In this document: piece after piece, positions 52,133-64,000 of the stretch
How the letters are laid out: every line of letters starts with the position of its first letter
How positions within the stretch are numbered: the first letter of the stretch is position 1
Origin: Comamonas antarctica
GTDB taxonomy: Bacteria > Pseudomonadota > Gammaproteobacteria > Burkholderiales > Burkholderiaceae_C
Assembly (NCBI RefSeq): GCF_013363755.1
Contig: NZ_CP054840.1
Location: 1,915,501-1,979,500, forward strand
Length of the DNA stretch: 64,000 bases
Reading direction: 5' to 3'
Notes under the pieces: model-generated
Databases searched by the model: none
What the model was told of the DNA's origin: nothing
What the model saw: the letters and a program-made list of their open reading frames with translations, nothing else
Translations under genes and position numbers: made by a program

Positions 52133-53691
52133 GCTTTTGCGCCTGGCTGGCGCACGAATGCGTCGCGAACCGCGCTCACCACCTCTGCATGCAGGTGGAA
52201 CAGCCGCCCGCCTTGCGCGAACAGCATGGGCCATTCGCGCGCCAGCTTGCCACTGACGGTCCACTGGCTGGCCTTGAGTGAACGGATGATGCGGTCGGCA
52301 TCGGCATCCGGCATCTCGACCACTTCCTTGATCGCCGCGCGCGCCGCGTCGTTGGTGCGCAGTGCTTCGGCCTCGTCGGCCATTTCATGCTCCACGGTTT
52401 CTCGCAACAGGCCGCTGAGGTAATGCACCTTCTCGGTCAGATCGATATAGCGCCAGGCGTGCAGCGCGTCGGCCGCTGCGGGGAACTCCAGGTTGCTGCT
52501 CACGCCGTCAGGATAGGTCTGCTCCTCGCCGAAGCGGTACTCGTCGGCATAACGCCGCATCAGGGGACGCGAGAAACCCTCCAGTGCCTTGTCGTACTCG
52601 GCCAGCCCCCGGGCCGAGCCAGCGATGGTGGCGGAGACCGGAATGATGATGTGCGCTGGCGTGGCGCCATCTTCGGCCAGCAGGTGATTGATCAGAAAGC
52701 GATGCACTCGCCCGTTGCCATCCGACAGCGGGTGCAGGTAGACGAAGGCAAAGGACACCGCCGCGGCGCGCACCACCGGATTGCAGCCCTTGATTTTCTC
52801 GTCGAAGACCAGCAATCCCTCCAGCATGGGCAGCACATCAGGGCCCATGGGCGCGATGTAGTGCACGACCTCCTTGAATCCGGTCTGCCCGACGAACACC
52901 GGCGACGAGCGTACTCCCAGCCGCAGCGCATTTTCTCCCAGGATGGAGCGCTGCAGGAGCTGCAGATTCTGCATGAAAAGCGGCTTGGCCATCTTGCCGC
53001 TGTGCTCCTGAATCGCCGCGGCGAAGCGCCTGACCCGGTCCTTGTTGTCGTCTTCGTGCTCGATGGCAAAACTGGCGCGCGACTCCTTGAACGTCAGCCA
53101 CGCTGCCGATCGCATCAGCAAGTCCTTGCCATAGGTGTTATCGAGTTTCTCGACCCCTGCCGCCACGTCATAGATCCAGCCCCGGTCCGCCACCGGGCCC
53201 AGGTAGACCAGCGGGCAGTAGCGGGCATCGCCCGGCATGTTGTCCCGGACCTTCCAGCGCTTGCTGTTGTGCGATTTGCTGGCGCAGAGGTAGTCGCGGG
53301 AAGGCAACGCGTCTACATAGGGGACGTTTTGCGGGGTGTCGGGCACATCCAGCGTCAGGCCGGTGAACCATTCGTAGAAAAAGCCGCAGCGCCTGGCGTA
53401 CTGGCCCGTCGGTGCGTCCCGAACCCAGGCTTGCACCTCTTGCGGTTCGATGACGGCAAACAAGCGCGAGAAAAACTCGAAATTCATGCGCTCGTATTTG
53501 AGGCCGAATTCGAAATGGCCACGCAAGTCATCCTGGGGCATGTATGAGGCGGGCCAGAAGCGATGTTCGACATCGGCTTCCATGAGACTTCTGCGCTCCG
53601 TCCCGAGCCGGCTTTGCGTGAGCAGCGGTTGAATGAGGCGGATGGCGTACCGGTCAGCGAGCTTTTGAAAGCCCAGGAAGTTAGTGCTCAT
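52129..53691 (-). CDS. Fic family protein, autoinhibited class
   Basis: This 520-residue protein has the Fic catalytic motif HPLSDGNGRVHR (His320), which transfers AMP or other nucleotide parts to hydroxyl side chains. An inhibitory-type helix motif S207-FAI-E211-H matches (S/T)xxxE(G/N) except at the last position, and lies N-terminal to the Fic core, as in class II Fic proteins. The N-terminal 200 residues and the C-terminal winged-helix-like part (DADRIIRSLKASQWTVSGKLA) are more variable. It begins next to a 7-bp palindrome and is coupled to a LysR gene. Confidence 0.88.
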   Translation of the reverse strand: MSTNFLGFQKLADRYAIRLIQPLLTQSRLGTERRSLMEADVEHRFWPASYMPQDDLRGHFEFGLKYERMNFEFFSRLFAVIEPQEVQAWVRDAPTGQYARRCGFFYEWFTGLTLDVPDTPQNVPYVDALPSRDYLCASKSHNSKRWKVRDNMPGDARYCPLVYLGPVADRGWIYDVAAGVEKLDNTYGKDLLMRSAAWLTFKESRASFAIEHEDDNKDRVRRFAAAIQEHSGKMAKPLFMQNLQLLQRSILGENALRLGVRSSPVFVGQTGFKEVVHYIAPMGPDVLPMLEGLLVFDEKIKGCNPVVRAAAVSFAFVYLHPLSDGNGRVHRFLINHLLAEDGATPAHIIIPVSATIAGSARGLAEYDKALEGFSRPLMRRYADEYRFGEEQTYPDGVSSNLEFPAAADALHAWRYIDLTEKVHYLSGLLRETVEHEMADEAEALRTNDAARAAIKEVVEMPDADADRIIRSLKASQWTVSGKLAREWPMLFAQGGRLFHLHAEVVSAVRDAFVRQPGAKA

Positions 53692-53698
53692 CCGCCTA

Positions 53699-53720
53699 TT
53701 TCACTATATTTAAAGTGAAA
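53699..53720. promoter_or_regulatory. Palindrome in the Fic promoter
   Basis: TTTCACT (53699-53705) and AGTGAAA (53714-53720) form a perfect 7-bp inverted repeat with an AT-only eight-base spacer, seven bases before the Fic start codon. This position would block initiation if bound. The C-terminal winged-helix-like part of the Fic protein or the coupled LysR protein are candidates. Confidence 0.65.
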
Positions 53721-53874
53721 ACAATAGAATTTTCTGAATTTCTCGCGAAAATGCTATGGCCTGGTGCAGTAGCGACCCGTCCTGGGCTGTTCGCCGGGCG
53801 CTGGCCCCGACGAGAGGCAGGAGTTGTCGTTCTGCAGGCGTGCCATCCTTGACCAGCCCAGGACCGCAGCGGAA

Positions 53875-55935
<2,061 letters not shown>

Positions 55936-55960
55936 GGGATGTTTCCTGGCGCGGTGGACT

Positions 55961-57493
55961 TCAGAGCGGGATGTTGCCGTGCTTGCGCCACGGGTTCTCG
56001 AGCTGCTTGTTCTGCAGCATGGTCAGGCTGCGGCAGATGCGCTTGCGGGTTTCGTGCGGCAGGATCACGTCGTCGATGAAGCCGCGCGCGCCGGCCACGA
56101 ACGGATTGGCAAAGCGCGCCTTGTATTCGGCTTCGCGCGCGGCAAGCTTCGCAGGGTCGTTCTTGTCTTCGCGGAAGATGATCTCCACCGCGCCCTTGGC
56201 GCCCATCACCGCGATCTCGGCCTGCGGCCAGGCCAGGTTCACGTCGCCGCGCAGGTGCTTGGAGGCCATCACGTCATACGCGCCGCCGTAAGCCTTGCGT
56301 GTGATGATGGTGATCTTGGGCACCGTGGCTTCGGCATAGGCGTACAGCAGCTTCGCGCCGTGCTTGATGATGCCGCCGTATTCCTGGCTGGTGCCGGGCA
56401 TGAAGCCGGGCACGTCGACAAAGGTCAGCACCGGGATGTTGAACGCGTCGCAGAAACGCACGAAGCGCGCGGCCTTGATCGAGCTCTTGATGTCCAGGCA
56501 GCCGGCGAGCACCAGCGGCTGGTTGGCGACAATGCCCACGGTCTGGCCGGCCATGCGCGCAAAGCCGATCAGGATGTTCTTCGCGTAGTCGGGCTGCAGT
56601 TCGAAGAAGTCGCCATCGTCGACGGTCTTGGCGATCAGCTCCTTCATGTCGTAGGGCTTGTTCGGGTTCTCGGGCACCAGCGTGTCGAGCGACAGGTCGG
56701 CGCGGTCCGAGGGGTCGCTGGTGGTGCGCAGCGGCGCCTTCTCGCGGTTGTTCAGCGGCAGGTAGTTGTAGAGGCGGCGCAGCATCATCAGCGCCTCGAC
56801 ATCGTTGTCGAACGCCATGTCGGCGACGCCGCTCCTGGTGGTGTGCGTCATCGCGCCGCCCAACTCCTCGGCCGTGACTTCCTCGTGCGTGACGGTCTTG
56901 ACCACTTCGGGGCCGGTCACGAACATGTACGACGAGTCCTTGACCATGAAGATGAAATCGGTCATCGCCGGCGAATACACCGCGCCGCCCGCGCAAGGGC
57001 CCATGATCATGCTGATCTGCGGCACCACGCCGCTCGCCAGCACGTTCTTCTGGAACACGTCGGCATAGCCGCCCAGGCTGGCCACGCCCTCCTGGATGCG
57101 CGCGCCGCCCGAGTCGTTGAGGCCGATCACGGGCGCGCCGACCTTCATCGCCTGGTCCATGACCTTGCAGATCTTCTCGGCATGGGTTTCACTCAAAGCG
57201 CCGCCAAACACCGTGAAGTCCTGGCTGAAGACAAACACCAGCCGACCGTTGATCATGCCGTAGCCGGTCACCACGCCGTCGCCCGGGATCTTGTTGTCCT
57301 GCATGCCGAAGTCGGTGCAGCGGTGCTCGACGAACATGTCCCATTCCTCGAAGGTGCCGTCGTCGAGCAGCAGTTCGATGCGCTCGCGGGCCGTCAGCTT
57401 GCCTTTCTTGTGCTGCGCGTCGATGCGCTTTTGTCCACCGCCCAATCGCGCCAGCTCGCGCTGCTTCTCAAGTCGCTCCAGAATGTCCTGCAT
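55961..57493 (-). CDS. pccB: Propionyl-CoA carboxylase beta (carboxyltransferase) subunit
   Basis: This 510-residue carboxyltransferase transfers CO2 from biotin to propionyl-CoA. It has [23 protein letters not shown] near the N-terminus, [28 protein letters not shown], and the acyl-CoA/biotin loops [16 protein letters not shown] and [13 protein letters not shown] in the two crotonase-like halves. The ATG at 57493 gives the 510-residue length usual for PccB; an upstream in-frame start would add 22 residues. It lies between meaB and pccA in one operon. Confidence 0.95.
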   Translation of the reverse strand: MQDILERLEKQRELARLGGGQKRIDAQHKKGKLTARERIELLLDDGTFEEWDMFVEHRCTDFGMQDNKIPGDGVVTGYGMINGRLVFVFSQDFTVFGGALSETHAEKICKVMDQAMKVGAPVIGLNDSGGARIQEGVASLGGYADVFQKNVLASGVVPQISMIMGPCAGGAVYSPAMTDFIFMVKDSSYMFVTGPEVVKTVTHEEVTAEELGGAMTHTTRSGVADMAFDNDVEALMMLRRLYNYLPLNNREKAPLRTTSDPSDRADLSLDTLVPENPNKPYDMKELIAKTVDDGDFFELQPDYAKNILIGFARMAGQTVGIVANQPLVLAGCLDIKSSIKAARFVRFCDAFNIPVLTFVDVPGFMPGTSQEYGGIIKHGAKLLYAYAEATVPKITIITRKAYGGAYDVMASKHLRGDVNLAWPQAEIAVMGAKGAVEIIFREDKNDPAKLAAREAEYKARFANPFVAGARGFIDDVILPHETRKRICRSLTMLQNKQLENPWRKHGNIPL

Positions 57494-57566
57494 GATGCCT
57501 GTCTTTCTTTCTGAGTCATGGCGCGGGCCCCAAGGCTGCGCTTCTTTGGAATCGGTCACTGCGCGC

Positions 57567-58591
57567 CTATTGTGGCGCGCCGGGAAATGACGGTTGCGAC
57601 TGTGCGGCCAGCAACTGGCGCGCCGCGGTCGATGCGGGCAGACGGCCTTCGGTCACGGCGGCAAGGGTCTGCGGCAGCAGCGCCTGCACCTGCGGATGCT
57701 GGCGGAAGGCCAGTTTCAGCCCGGCATCGATGCGTTCCCACATCCATGCCAGTGCCTGTTTCTCGCGCCGCGCCGCCAGGCGGCCGTTGGCCGTCTGCAT
57801 CTCGCGGAACTTGCCCACGGCCTGCCAGAAGGCTTCGACGCCCTGGCCCAGCAGCGCGCTGATCTGCAGCACGCGCGGCTGCCAGAGCGCGCCATGCGTG
57901 GCGTGGTCGGGATTGCCATGCATGCCCAGCAGGCGCAGGCTCGAGGTGATCTGCGCCTCGGCGCGCGTGGCCGCGTTCTTGTCGATGTCGGCCTTGTTGA
58001 TGACCACCAGGTCGGCGAGCTCCATCACGCCCTTCTTGATCGCCTGCAGGTCGTCGCCCGCGTTGGGCAACTGCAGCAGCACGAACATGTCCGTCATGCC
58101 GTTCACGGCGGTCTCGCTCTGGCCCACGCCCACGGTCTCGACGATCACGACGTCATAGCCCGCGGCTTCGCAGACCAGCATCGCCTCGCGGGTCTTCTCG
58201 GCCACGCCGCCCAGCGTGCCGCTCGACGGACTCGGCCGGATATAGGCCTGGGGATGCACCGACAGATGCTCCATGCGCGTCTTGTCGCCGAGGATCGAGC
58301 CGCCCGAGACCGACGACGACGGGTCGATGGCCAGCACGGCGACGCGCAGGCCCTGGCTGATCAGGTACAGGCCCAGCGTCTCGATGAAGGTCGACTTGCC
58401 CACGCCCGGCACACCGCTGATGCCCAGGCGGAAGGCCTTGCCGGTGTGCGGCAGCATCGCGGTCAGCAAGGCATCGGCTTGCAGGCGATGGTCGGCGCGC
58501 GTCGACTCCAGCAGCGTGATGGCCTTGGCCACCGCGCGGCGCTGGACTGCCGGCTCGCCCTGCAGGATGCCTTCGAGCAGCTGCGCTGGTG

Positions 58592-58595
<4 letters not shown>
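57567..58595 (-). CDS. meaB: Methylmalonyl-CoA mutase-associated GTPase
   Basis: This 342-residue G3E P-loop GTPase protects and reactivates methylmalonyl-CoA mutase and helps in B12 loading. Walker A is [10 protein letters not shown], the Mg loop includes [27 protein letters not shown] gives the switch region and NKAD is the guanine specificity motif. The start overlaps the stop of the mutase gene (ATGA), so the two are made together, and pccB follows. Confidence 0.95.
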
Positions 58596-60784
<2,189 letters not shown>

Positions 60785-60823
60785 CGGTGAGACCACGGTA
60801 GGTTATGACCAAATGAGTGTACA

Positions 60824-60844
60824 TGATTCATAATTATTGATTCA
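60824..60844. promoter_or_regulatory. Direct repeats in the scpA-gntR divergent promoter
   Basis: TGATTCA occurs twice (60824-60830 and 60838-60844), 14 bases apart, in an AT-rich stretch, and the second lies in TTATT-GATTCAA-AATAA, an inverted repeat. The site is between the mutase and GntR genes and could serve both promoters. Confidence 0.6.
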
Positions 60845-60872
60845 AAATAATCCAGGCTACAATCCAACATTC

Positions 60873-61511
60873 ATGTCAGTGATTACCCTAGCCCCTTCCG
60901 CGCTCTACCAACAGGTTGCCGAACAACTGCGCCTGCGCATCTTCCAGCATGTGCTCGAGCCCGGCACCTGGATCGACGAGTTGAAGATTGCCGAGGAGCT
61001 CGGCATCAGCCGCACGCCGCTGCGCGAGGCGCTGAAGGTGCTCGCGGCAGAAGGACTGGTCACGATGAAGGTGCGCCGCGGCGCCTATGTGACGGAAGTC
61101 TCCACCAAGGACGTGCACGATGTCTACCATCTGCTGGCACTGTTGGAGAGCGACGCCGCTGCCGTGGTGGCATCGTCCGCTACAGAGGCCGAACTCGCCG
61201 AATTGCAGGCGCTGCACGAGGAACTGGTGCGCCACAAGGACGACGCCCAGCAGTTCTTTGCCGTCAACGAACGTTTTCACATGCGGCTGTTGGCTTTGGC
61301 AAACAACCGCTGGTCGGATCAGGTCGTAGCCGACCTGCGCAAGGTGATGAAGCTCAATCGGCACAAATCGCTGTTCCGCCAGGGGCGCATCGATGAATCG
61401 CTGCATGAGCATGCCCTCATCGTGCAAGCCTTGCAGTCCCGCGAGCCCGAACGCGCGCGCCAGGCGATGCAGCAGCATTTTGCAAACGGGCTCGCGGCGG
61501 CGGTGGTTTGA
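60873..61511 (+). CDS. GntR family (FadR-type) regulator of propionate genes
   Basis: This 212-residue regulator has an N-terminal winged helix (KIAEELGISRTPLREALKVLAAEGLV, about residues 40-66) and a C-terminal all-helical FCD domain with three His-based metal-binding positions (ERFHMRLL, DESLHEHALIV). The gene is divergent from the mutase-meaB-pccB-pccA operon and probably senses a propionate-pathway intermediate. ATG 60873 is preferred over a start at 60837 that would cover part of the operator region. Confidence 0.92.
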   Translation: MSVITLAPSALYQQVAEQLRLRIFQHVLEPGTWIDELKIAEELGISRTPLREALKVLAAEGLVTMKVRRGAYVTEVSTKDVHDVYHLLALLESDAAAVVASSATEAELAELQALHEELVRHKDDAQQFFAVNERFHMRLLALANNRWSDQVVADLRKVMKLNRHKSLFRQGRIDESLHEHALIVQALQSREPERARQAMQQHFANGLAAAVV

Positions 61512-61513
61512 CC

Positions 61514-61533
61514 CTCGGGGTTCCCGAGTCTGT
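61514..61533 (+). terminator. Terminator-like hairpin after the GntR gene
   Basis: CTCGGG (61514-61519) and CCCGAG (61523-61528) form a perfect stem with a three-base loop, followed by the T-rich TCTGTTT. It lies directly after the GntR stop. Confidence 0.7.
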
Positions 61534-61538
61534 TTGTG

Positions 61539-61602
61539 CTGAGCCTGTCGAAGAACGGGACAGGTGTTGATTTCGAGCTATTACACCCTTCGACAGGCTC
61601 AG
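61539..61602. repeat. 15-bp inverted repeat of the CTTCGACAGGCTCAG family
   Basis: CTGAGCCTGTCGAAG (61539-61553) and its perfect complement CTTCGACAGGCTCAG (61588-61602) enclose 34 bases. The core sequence is a widespread intergenic repeat in beta- and gamma-proteobacteria. A further single arm lies at 63877-63890. It may act in transcript processing or termination between the GntR and recombinase-like genes. Confidence 0.8.
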
Positions 61603-61703
61603 GGTGAGCGGGATCCGCTTCCCCGGTCGTGCCCTGTTTGCGATCCAGTGCAACAATGCACACGCGTTTTGCTTTTACCCGCATTCCCCGGATGCGGCGC
61701 TCC

Positions 61704-62723
61704 ATGTCCACACCTGCCCTACCCCAGCCTTCTACCGAAATTCCCAATGCCGACGGGCTGTTCGAGCACTGGCTTCGCGCGCGCGGGAACGATGCCTGGA
61801 CCCCGCTGACGGCCGAGGCCGCCAAGCCCTATCGCTTCATCTGGGGCGCATGGAGCAAATACCTGCTGACGCAGCGCATGCCCGCCGTTGAATGGCAGCA
61901 TGCCAGTGCGGTCGAGGTGCTGCATTTCATCAATCACATCCCGCAGACCGCCAAAGGCCGCAAGGTCAGCGACATCACGCGCCGGCGCTATTGGCGCGTG
62001 CTCGATCGCATCTACGACCACGCGCTGTTCAATGGCTGGGTCGCGGCCAATCCCGTGCATGCCGTGGCCAGCGCCGAGCGCCCGCCCAGCGAAGATCCCA
62101 AGGGCGCGATTCTTTCGGACGCCATGTGGCAGGCCGGCATTGCGCACATTCCGCCGGGCGATGACCTGGTGGGCGCGCGCGACCGCGCGGTGCTGATGCT
62201 GCTGTTCGAGCTGGGCCTGGCACCCGAAGAACTGCGCTCGCTGCGCGTCGACAGCATTCTCTACAGCGATCCCCCACCGGGCAGCCAGGAGGAAAAGCAG
62301 ATCATCGGCGTTCATGTCGAAGGCCTGCGCGACAACCAGCAGCGCAAGCTGGCCATCAGCACTCCGCTGGCCGGCGGTCTGGCGCACTGGCTGCGCGCGC
62401 GTGCGCAATATCCCGCCATGCAGGGTGAACCGTCGCTGTTTTGCTCGCGCAAAGCGCGCACGCTTTCAAACCATACCCTGCTGCACCTGGTCACCAAGAC
62501 GCTTGCCGAGGCGGCGCAGTCCGCGGGCTTGCCGACGCCTGCCCGCCTCGGGCCGCAGATCGTGCGCAACACGGCCATCGTGCGCTGGCTCAATGCCGGA
62601 ATGTCCTTGAACGATGTGGTGGAACGTGCCGGATTGAAGAACGTCAACGGCTTGCTGCATCTGCGCGACCTGGTTTCCGAGGAAGCGCGCACCGCACTTT
62701 CGCAACGCGCACGCAGTTTCTGA
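61704..62723 (+). CDS. Catalytically degenerate tyrosine-recombinase-like protein, paralogue B
   Basis: This 339-residue protein is a paralogue of the gene at 23820-24908. Shared segments are DITRRRYWRVLDRIYDHALFNGW in the N-terminal domain, LGLAPEELRSLRV where integrases have the first catalytic Arg, and LGPQIVRNTAIVRWLN in place of the HxLRH box. The last His and the tyrosine are replaced by Leu residues (AGLKNVNGLLHL). The same losses in both copies point to a conserved non-catalytic role. The ATG at 61704 aligns with paralogue A; upstream in-frame starts run through the dispersed repeat. Confidence 0.75.
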   Translation: MSTPALPQPSTEIPNADGLFEHWLRARGNDAWTPLTAEAAKPYRFIWGAWSKYLLTQRMPAVEWQHASAVEVLHFINHIPQTAKGRKVSDITRRRYWRVLDRIYDHALFNGWVAANPVHAVASAERPPSEDPKGAILSDAMWQAGIAHIPPGDDLVGARDRAVLMLLFELGLAPEELRSLRVDSILYSDPPPGSQEEKQIIGVHVEGLRDNQQRKLAISTPLAGGLAHWLRARAQYPAMQGEPSLFCSRKARTLSNHTLLHLVTKTLAEAAQSAGLPTPARLGPQIVRNTAIVRWLNAGMSLNDVVERAGLKNVNGLLHLRDLVSEEARTALSQRARSF

Positions 62724-62913
62724 GGGGCCGGAGGCCGGAAACGCCCTCTTTTCATGCTTAACAGGAGAAATCCCCAACATTCCTAGATTTTTTCTATTTG
62801 CGAAATCATGTAAGCTGGATTCATAAACTGGATCGCTGCATGCCCATACCATTGCGCTGGCGCTCGATCATCTATGGCCTAATTCCTGCACCACGTTCCA
62901 TCCGTTCAGAACC

Positions 62914-63843
62914 ATGCGCCGCGCCATCCCCTCCACCCAAGCCCTGGCCTGCTTCGAGGCATGCGCACGCCACCAAAGCTATACCCGGGCGGCGCAGGAA
63001 CTGGCACTCACCCAGAGCGCGGTATCGCGCCAGATCATTGCGCTGGAAGACTTCGTCGGCGTGTCGCTCTTTCGCCGCACGCGCCATGGCATGGAGCTCA
63101 CCCCTGCCGGACAGACCTATGCGCGCAAGGTGCGCGGCTGGCTGCAGGGTCTGGAGCGCGACACGCTGGACATCATGGCGCGTCAGGGCGAAGGCGGCGC
63201 GCTGAGCCTGGCGGCCGTGCCGACCTTTGCCACGCGCTGGCTGCTGCCGCGCCTGCCCTCCCTGGCCAAGGAGCATCCAGGCATCACCGTGCATATCGAC
63301 ACGCAGACCCGCCCTTTCCTGTTTGCCGATACCGGTTTCGATGCCGCGCTGTATGCCGGCACGCCCGAGCAGGTGAGCCAGTGGCCGGGTATCCAGGCGC
63401 AGTGGTTGATGGATGAACAGGTCGTGCCGATGTGCAGCCCTGCCCTGCTGGCCCAGGCGGCGCAGCGCGGCCTCGGACGGGCCTGGCAGACCGTGCCGCC
63501 CGAAACCATTGCCCAGTTGCCGCTTCTGCAGCAGAGCACCCGCCCCTATGGCTGGCAACAGTGGTTCCAGGCCGCAGGCTTGGCGCCGGCGCGTGCATTG
63601 GACGGTCCACGCTACGAGCTTTTCTCCATGCTGGCCATGGCGGCAACGCATGGCATGGGCGTCGCGCTGATTCCGCCCATGCTGGTCGAAGCCGAACTGG
63701 CGCGCGGCGACCTGGTGGTCGCGTGCTCGCTGTCGCTGCGGCGCGAGCGCAGCTATTACCTGATCACGCCCGCGCAGCCAGCGTCGGCGGTGCTGCAGGC
63801 GTTTTCGGACTGGTTGCAGCGCGAGGCTGCACAGGCGCAGTAG
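62914..63843 (+). CDS. GcvA-type LysR family regulator
   Basis: This 309-residue LysR-type regulator of the GcvA/AmpR branch has the N-terminal motif PSTQALACFEACARHQSYTRAAQELALTQSAVSRQI (residues about 6-41) and a C-terminal effector domain with the branch-typical ATRWLLPRL and AALYAGT. The gene stands alone at the end of the window. The target is not visible; the sequence downstream is repeats. The leader (62724-62913) is AT-rich in its middle. Confidence 0.9.
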   Translation: MRRAIPSTQALACFEACARHQSYTRAAQELALTQSAVSRQIIALEDFVGVSLFRRTRHGMELTPAGQTYARKVRGWLQGLERDTLDIMARQGEGGALSLAAVPTFATRWLLPRLPSLAKEHPGITVHIDTQTRPFLFADTGFDAALYAGTPEQVSQWPGIQAQWLMDEQVVPMCSPALLAQAAQRGLGRAWQTVPPETIAQLPLLQQSTRPYGWQQWFQAAGLAPARALDGPRYELFSMLAMAATHGMGVALIPPMLVEAELARGDLVVACSLSLRRERSYYLITPAQPASAVLQAFSDWLQREAAQAQ

Positions 63844-63892
63844 CTCGAGCGGTACGTATGAGGGCGGACGTCCATCCTTCGACAGGCTCAGG

Positions 63893-63956
63893 ACGGACGG
63901 CATGGGCCTGCTCAGAACGAACGGCATGGGCCTGCTAAGAACGGACGGGCTGGGCG
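63893..63956. repeat. Imperfect 24-base tandem repeat
   Basis: Two nearly identical 24-base units (63893-63916 and 63917-63940) begin ACGGACGG or ACGAACGG and continue CATGGGCCTGCT. A partial third unit follows from 63941. They are adjacent to one arm of the CTTCGACAGGCTCAG family (63877-63890). The array may extend beyond the window. Confidence 0.75.
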
Positions 63957-64000
63957 TACTCCGGACCAGGAGGTCTTCAAGCAGTTCCTGCTAATAAGCA

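Noticed and set aside
61539..61602. Terminal inverted repeats of a small insertion element
   Set aside because: The 34-base interior has no coding content and the 15-base arm is a known type of dispersed intergenic repeat; no target duplication was seen.
63893..63956. Start of a CRISPR array
   Set aside because: The 24-base units are adjacent with no spacers and differ from one another; this is a plain tandem repeat.

Overview
The window is a GC-rich, densely packed bacterial chromosome segment from a beta-proteobacterium. Gene content and order point to the Burkholderiales, most likely Comamonadaceae: an aceE-aceF-lpdA operon with lipoyl domains on both E2 and E3, a pcm-rhodanese-tolC block convergent with waaA, a Bug/TctC receptor next to a CaiB CoA-transferase, and a GntR-controlled propionate cluster. 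Species is not determinable by reading alone. I saw no rRNA or tRNA gene, no CRISPR array and no complete insertion sequence.

Layout. 1-4.2 kb: end of aceE, aceF and lpdA, closed by a strong terminator. 4.2-5.7 kb: an M4 metalloprotease translationally coupled to its emfourin-type inhibitor. 5.9-14.2 kb: housekeeping and envelope genes (EVE protein, GlsB/DUF697-like pair, NlpC/P60 hydrolase, isochorismatase-like hydrolase, phosphomannomutase, waaA, tolC, rhodanese, pcm). 14.2-19.4 kb: a TetR-adaptor-RND efflux operon with a clear palindromic operator, divergent from msrA. 19.9-23.6 kb: a zinc island (Fur/Zur-like regulator, two small His-containing secreted proteins, a ZnuD-like receptor with a His-rich loop). 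23.6-25.2 kb: a recombinase-like gene without catalytic residues, with LexA-like palindromes at its 3' side and an AT-rich palindromic leader. 25.2-28.9 kb: pdxH, gloA and a Fur-box-preceded DUF3649-PepSY-DUF3325 operon. 29.1-39.4 kb: a catabolic island with a molybdenum hydroxylase (FAD, Mo and 2Fe-2S subunits), a MobA-like Mo-cofactor transferase, LysR, a 2OG-Fe(II) oxygenase, an alpha/beta hydrolase, an NMT1-type ABC importer and a cytidine-deaminase-fold deaminase.

39.3-44 kb is an accessory patch: a broken Fic gene, a YHYH protein, a KfrA-like coiled-coil DNA-binding protein divergent from an intact tyrosine recombinase, and an AAA-type ATPase, with AT-rich spacers. 44-48.1 kb: OhrR-Ohr, bioB, ChrA and a VOC protein. 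48.2-53.7 kb: an acyl-CoA operon (Bug receptor, CaiB CoA-transferase, enoyl-CoA hydratase) and a Fic-LysR pair with overlapping ends. 53.9-61.5 kb: propionate catabolism (pccA, pccB, meaB, methylmalonyl-CoA mutase) divergent from a GntR regulator. 61.7-63.8 kb: a second recombinase-like paralogue and a GcvA-type LysR gene, with dispersed and tandem repeats.

The strongest candidates for undescribed biology are the two paralogous recombinase-fold proteins that both lack the catalytic tyrosine, the KfrA/integrase/ATPase patch, the Mo-hydroxylase/dioxygenase cluster of unknown substrate, and the zinc island with two uncharacterised small proteins. Every operator, promoter and terminator below was read by eye and not computed.
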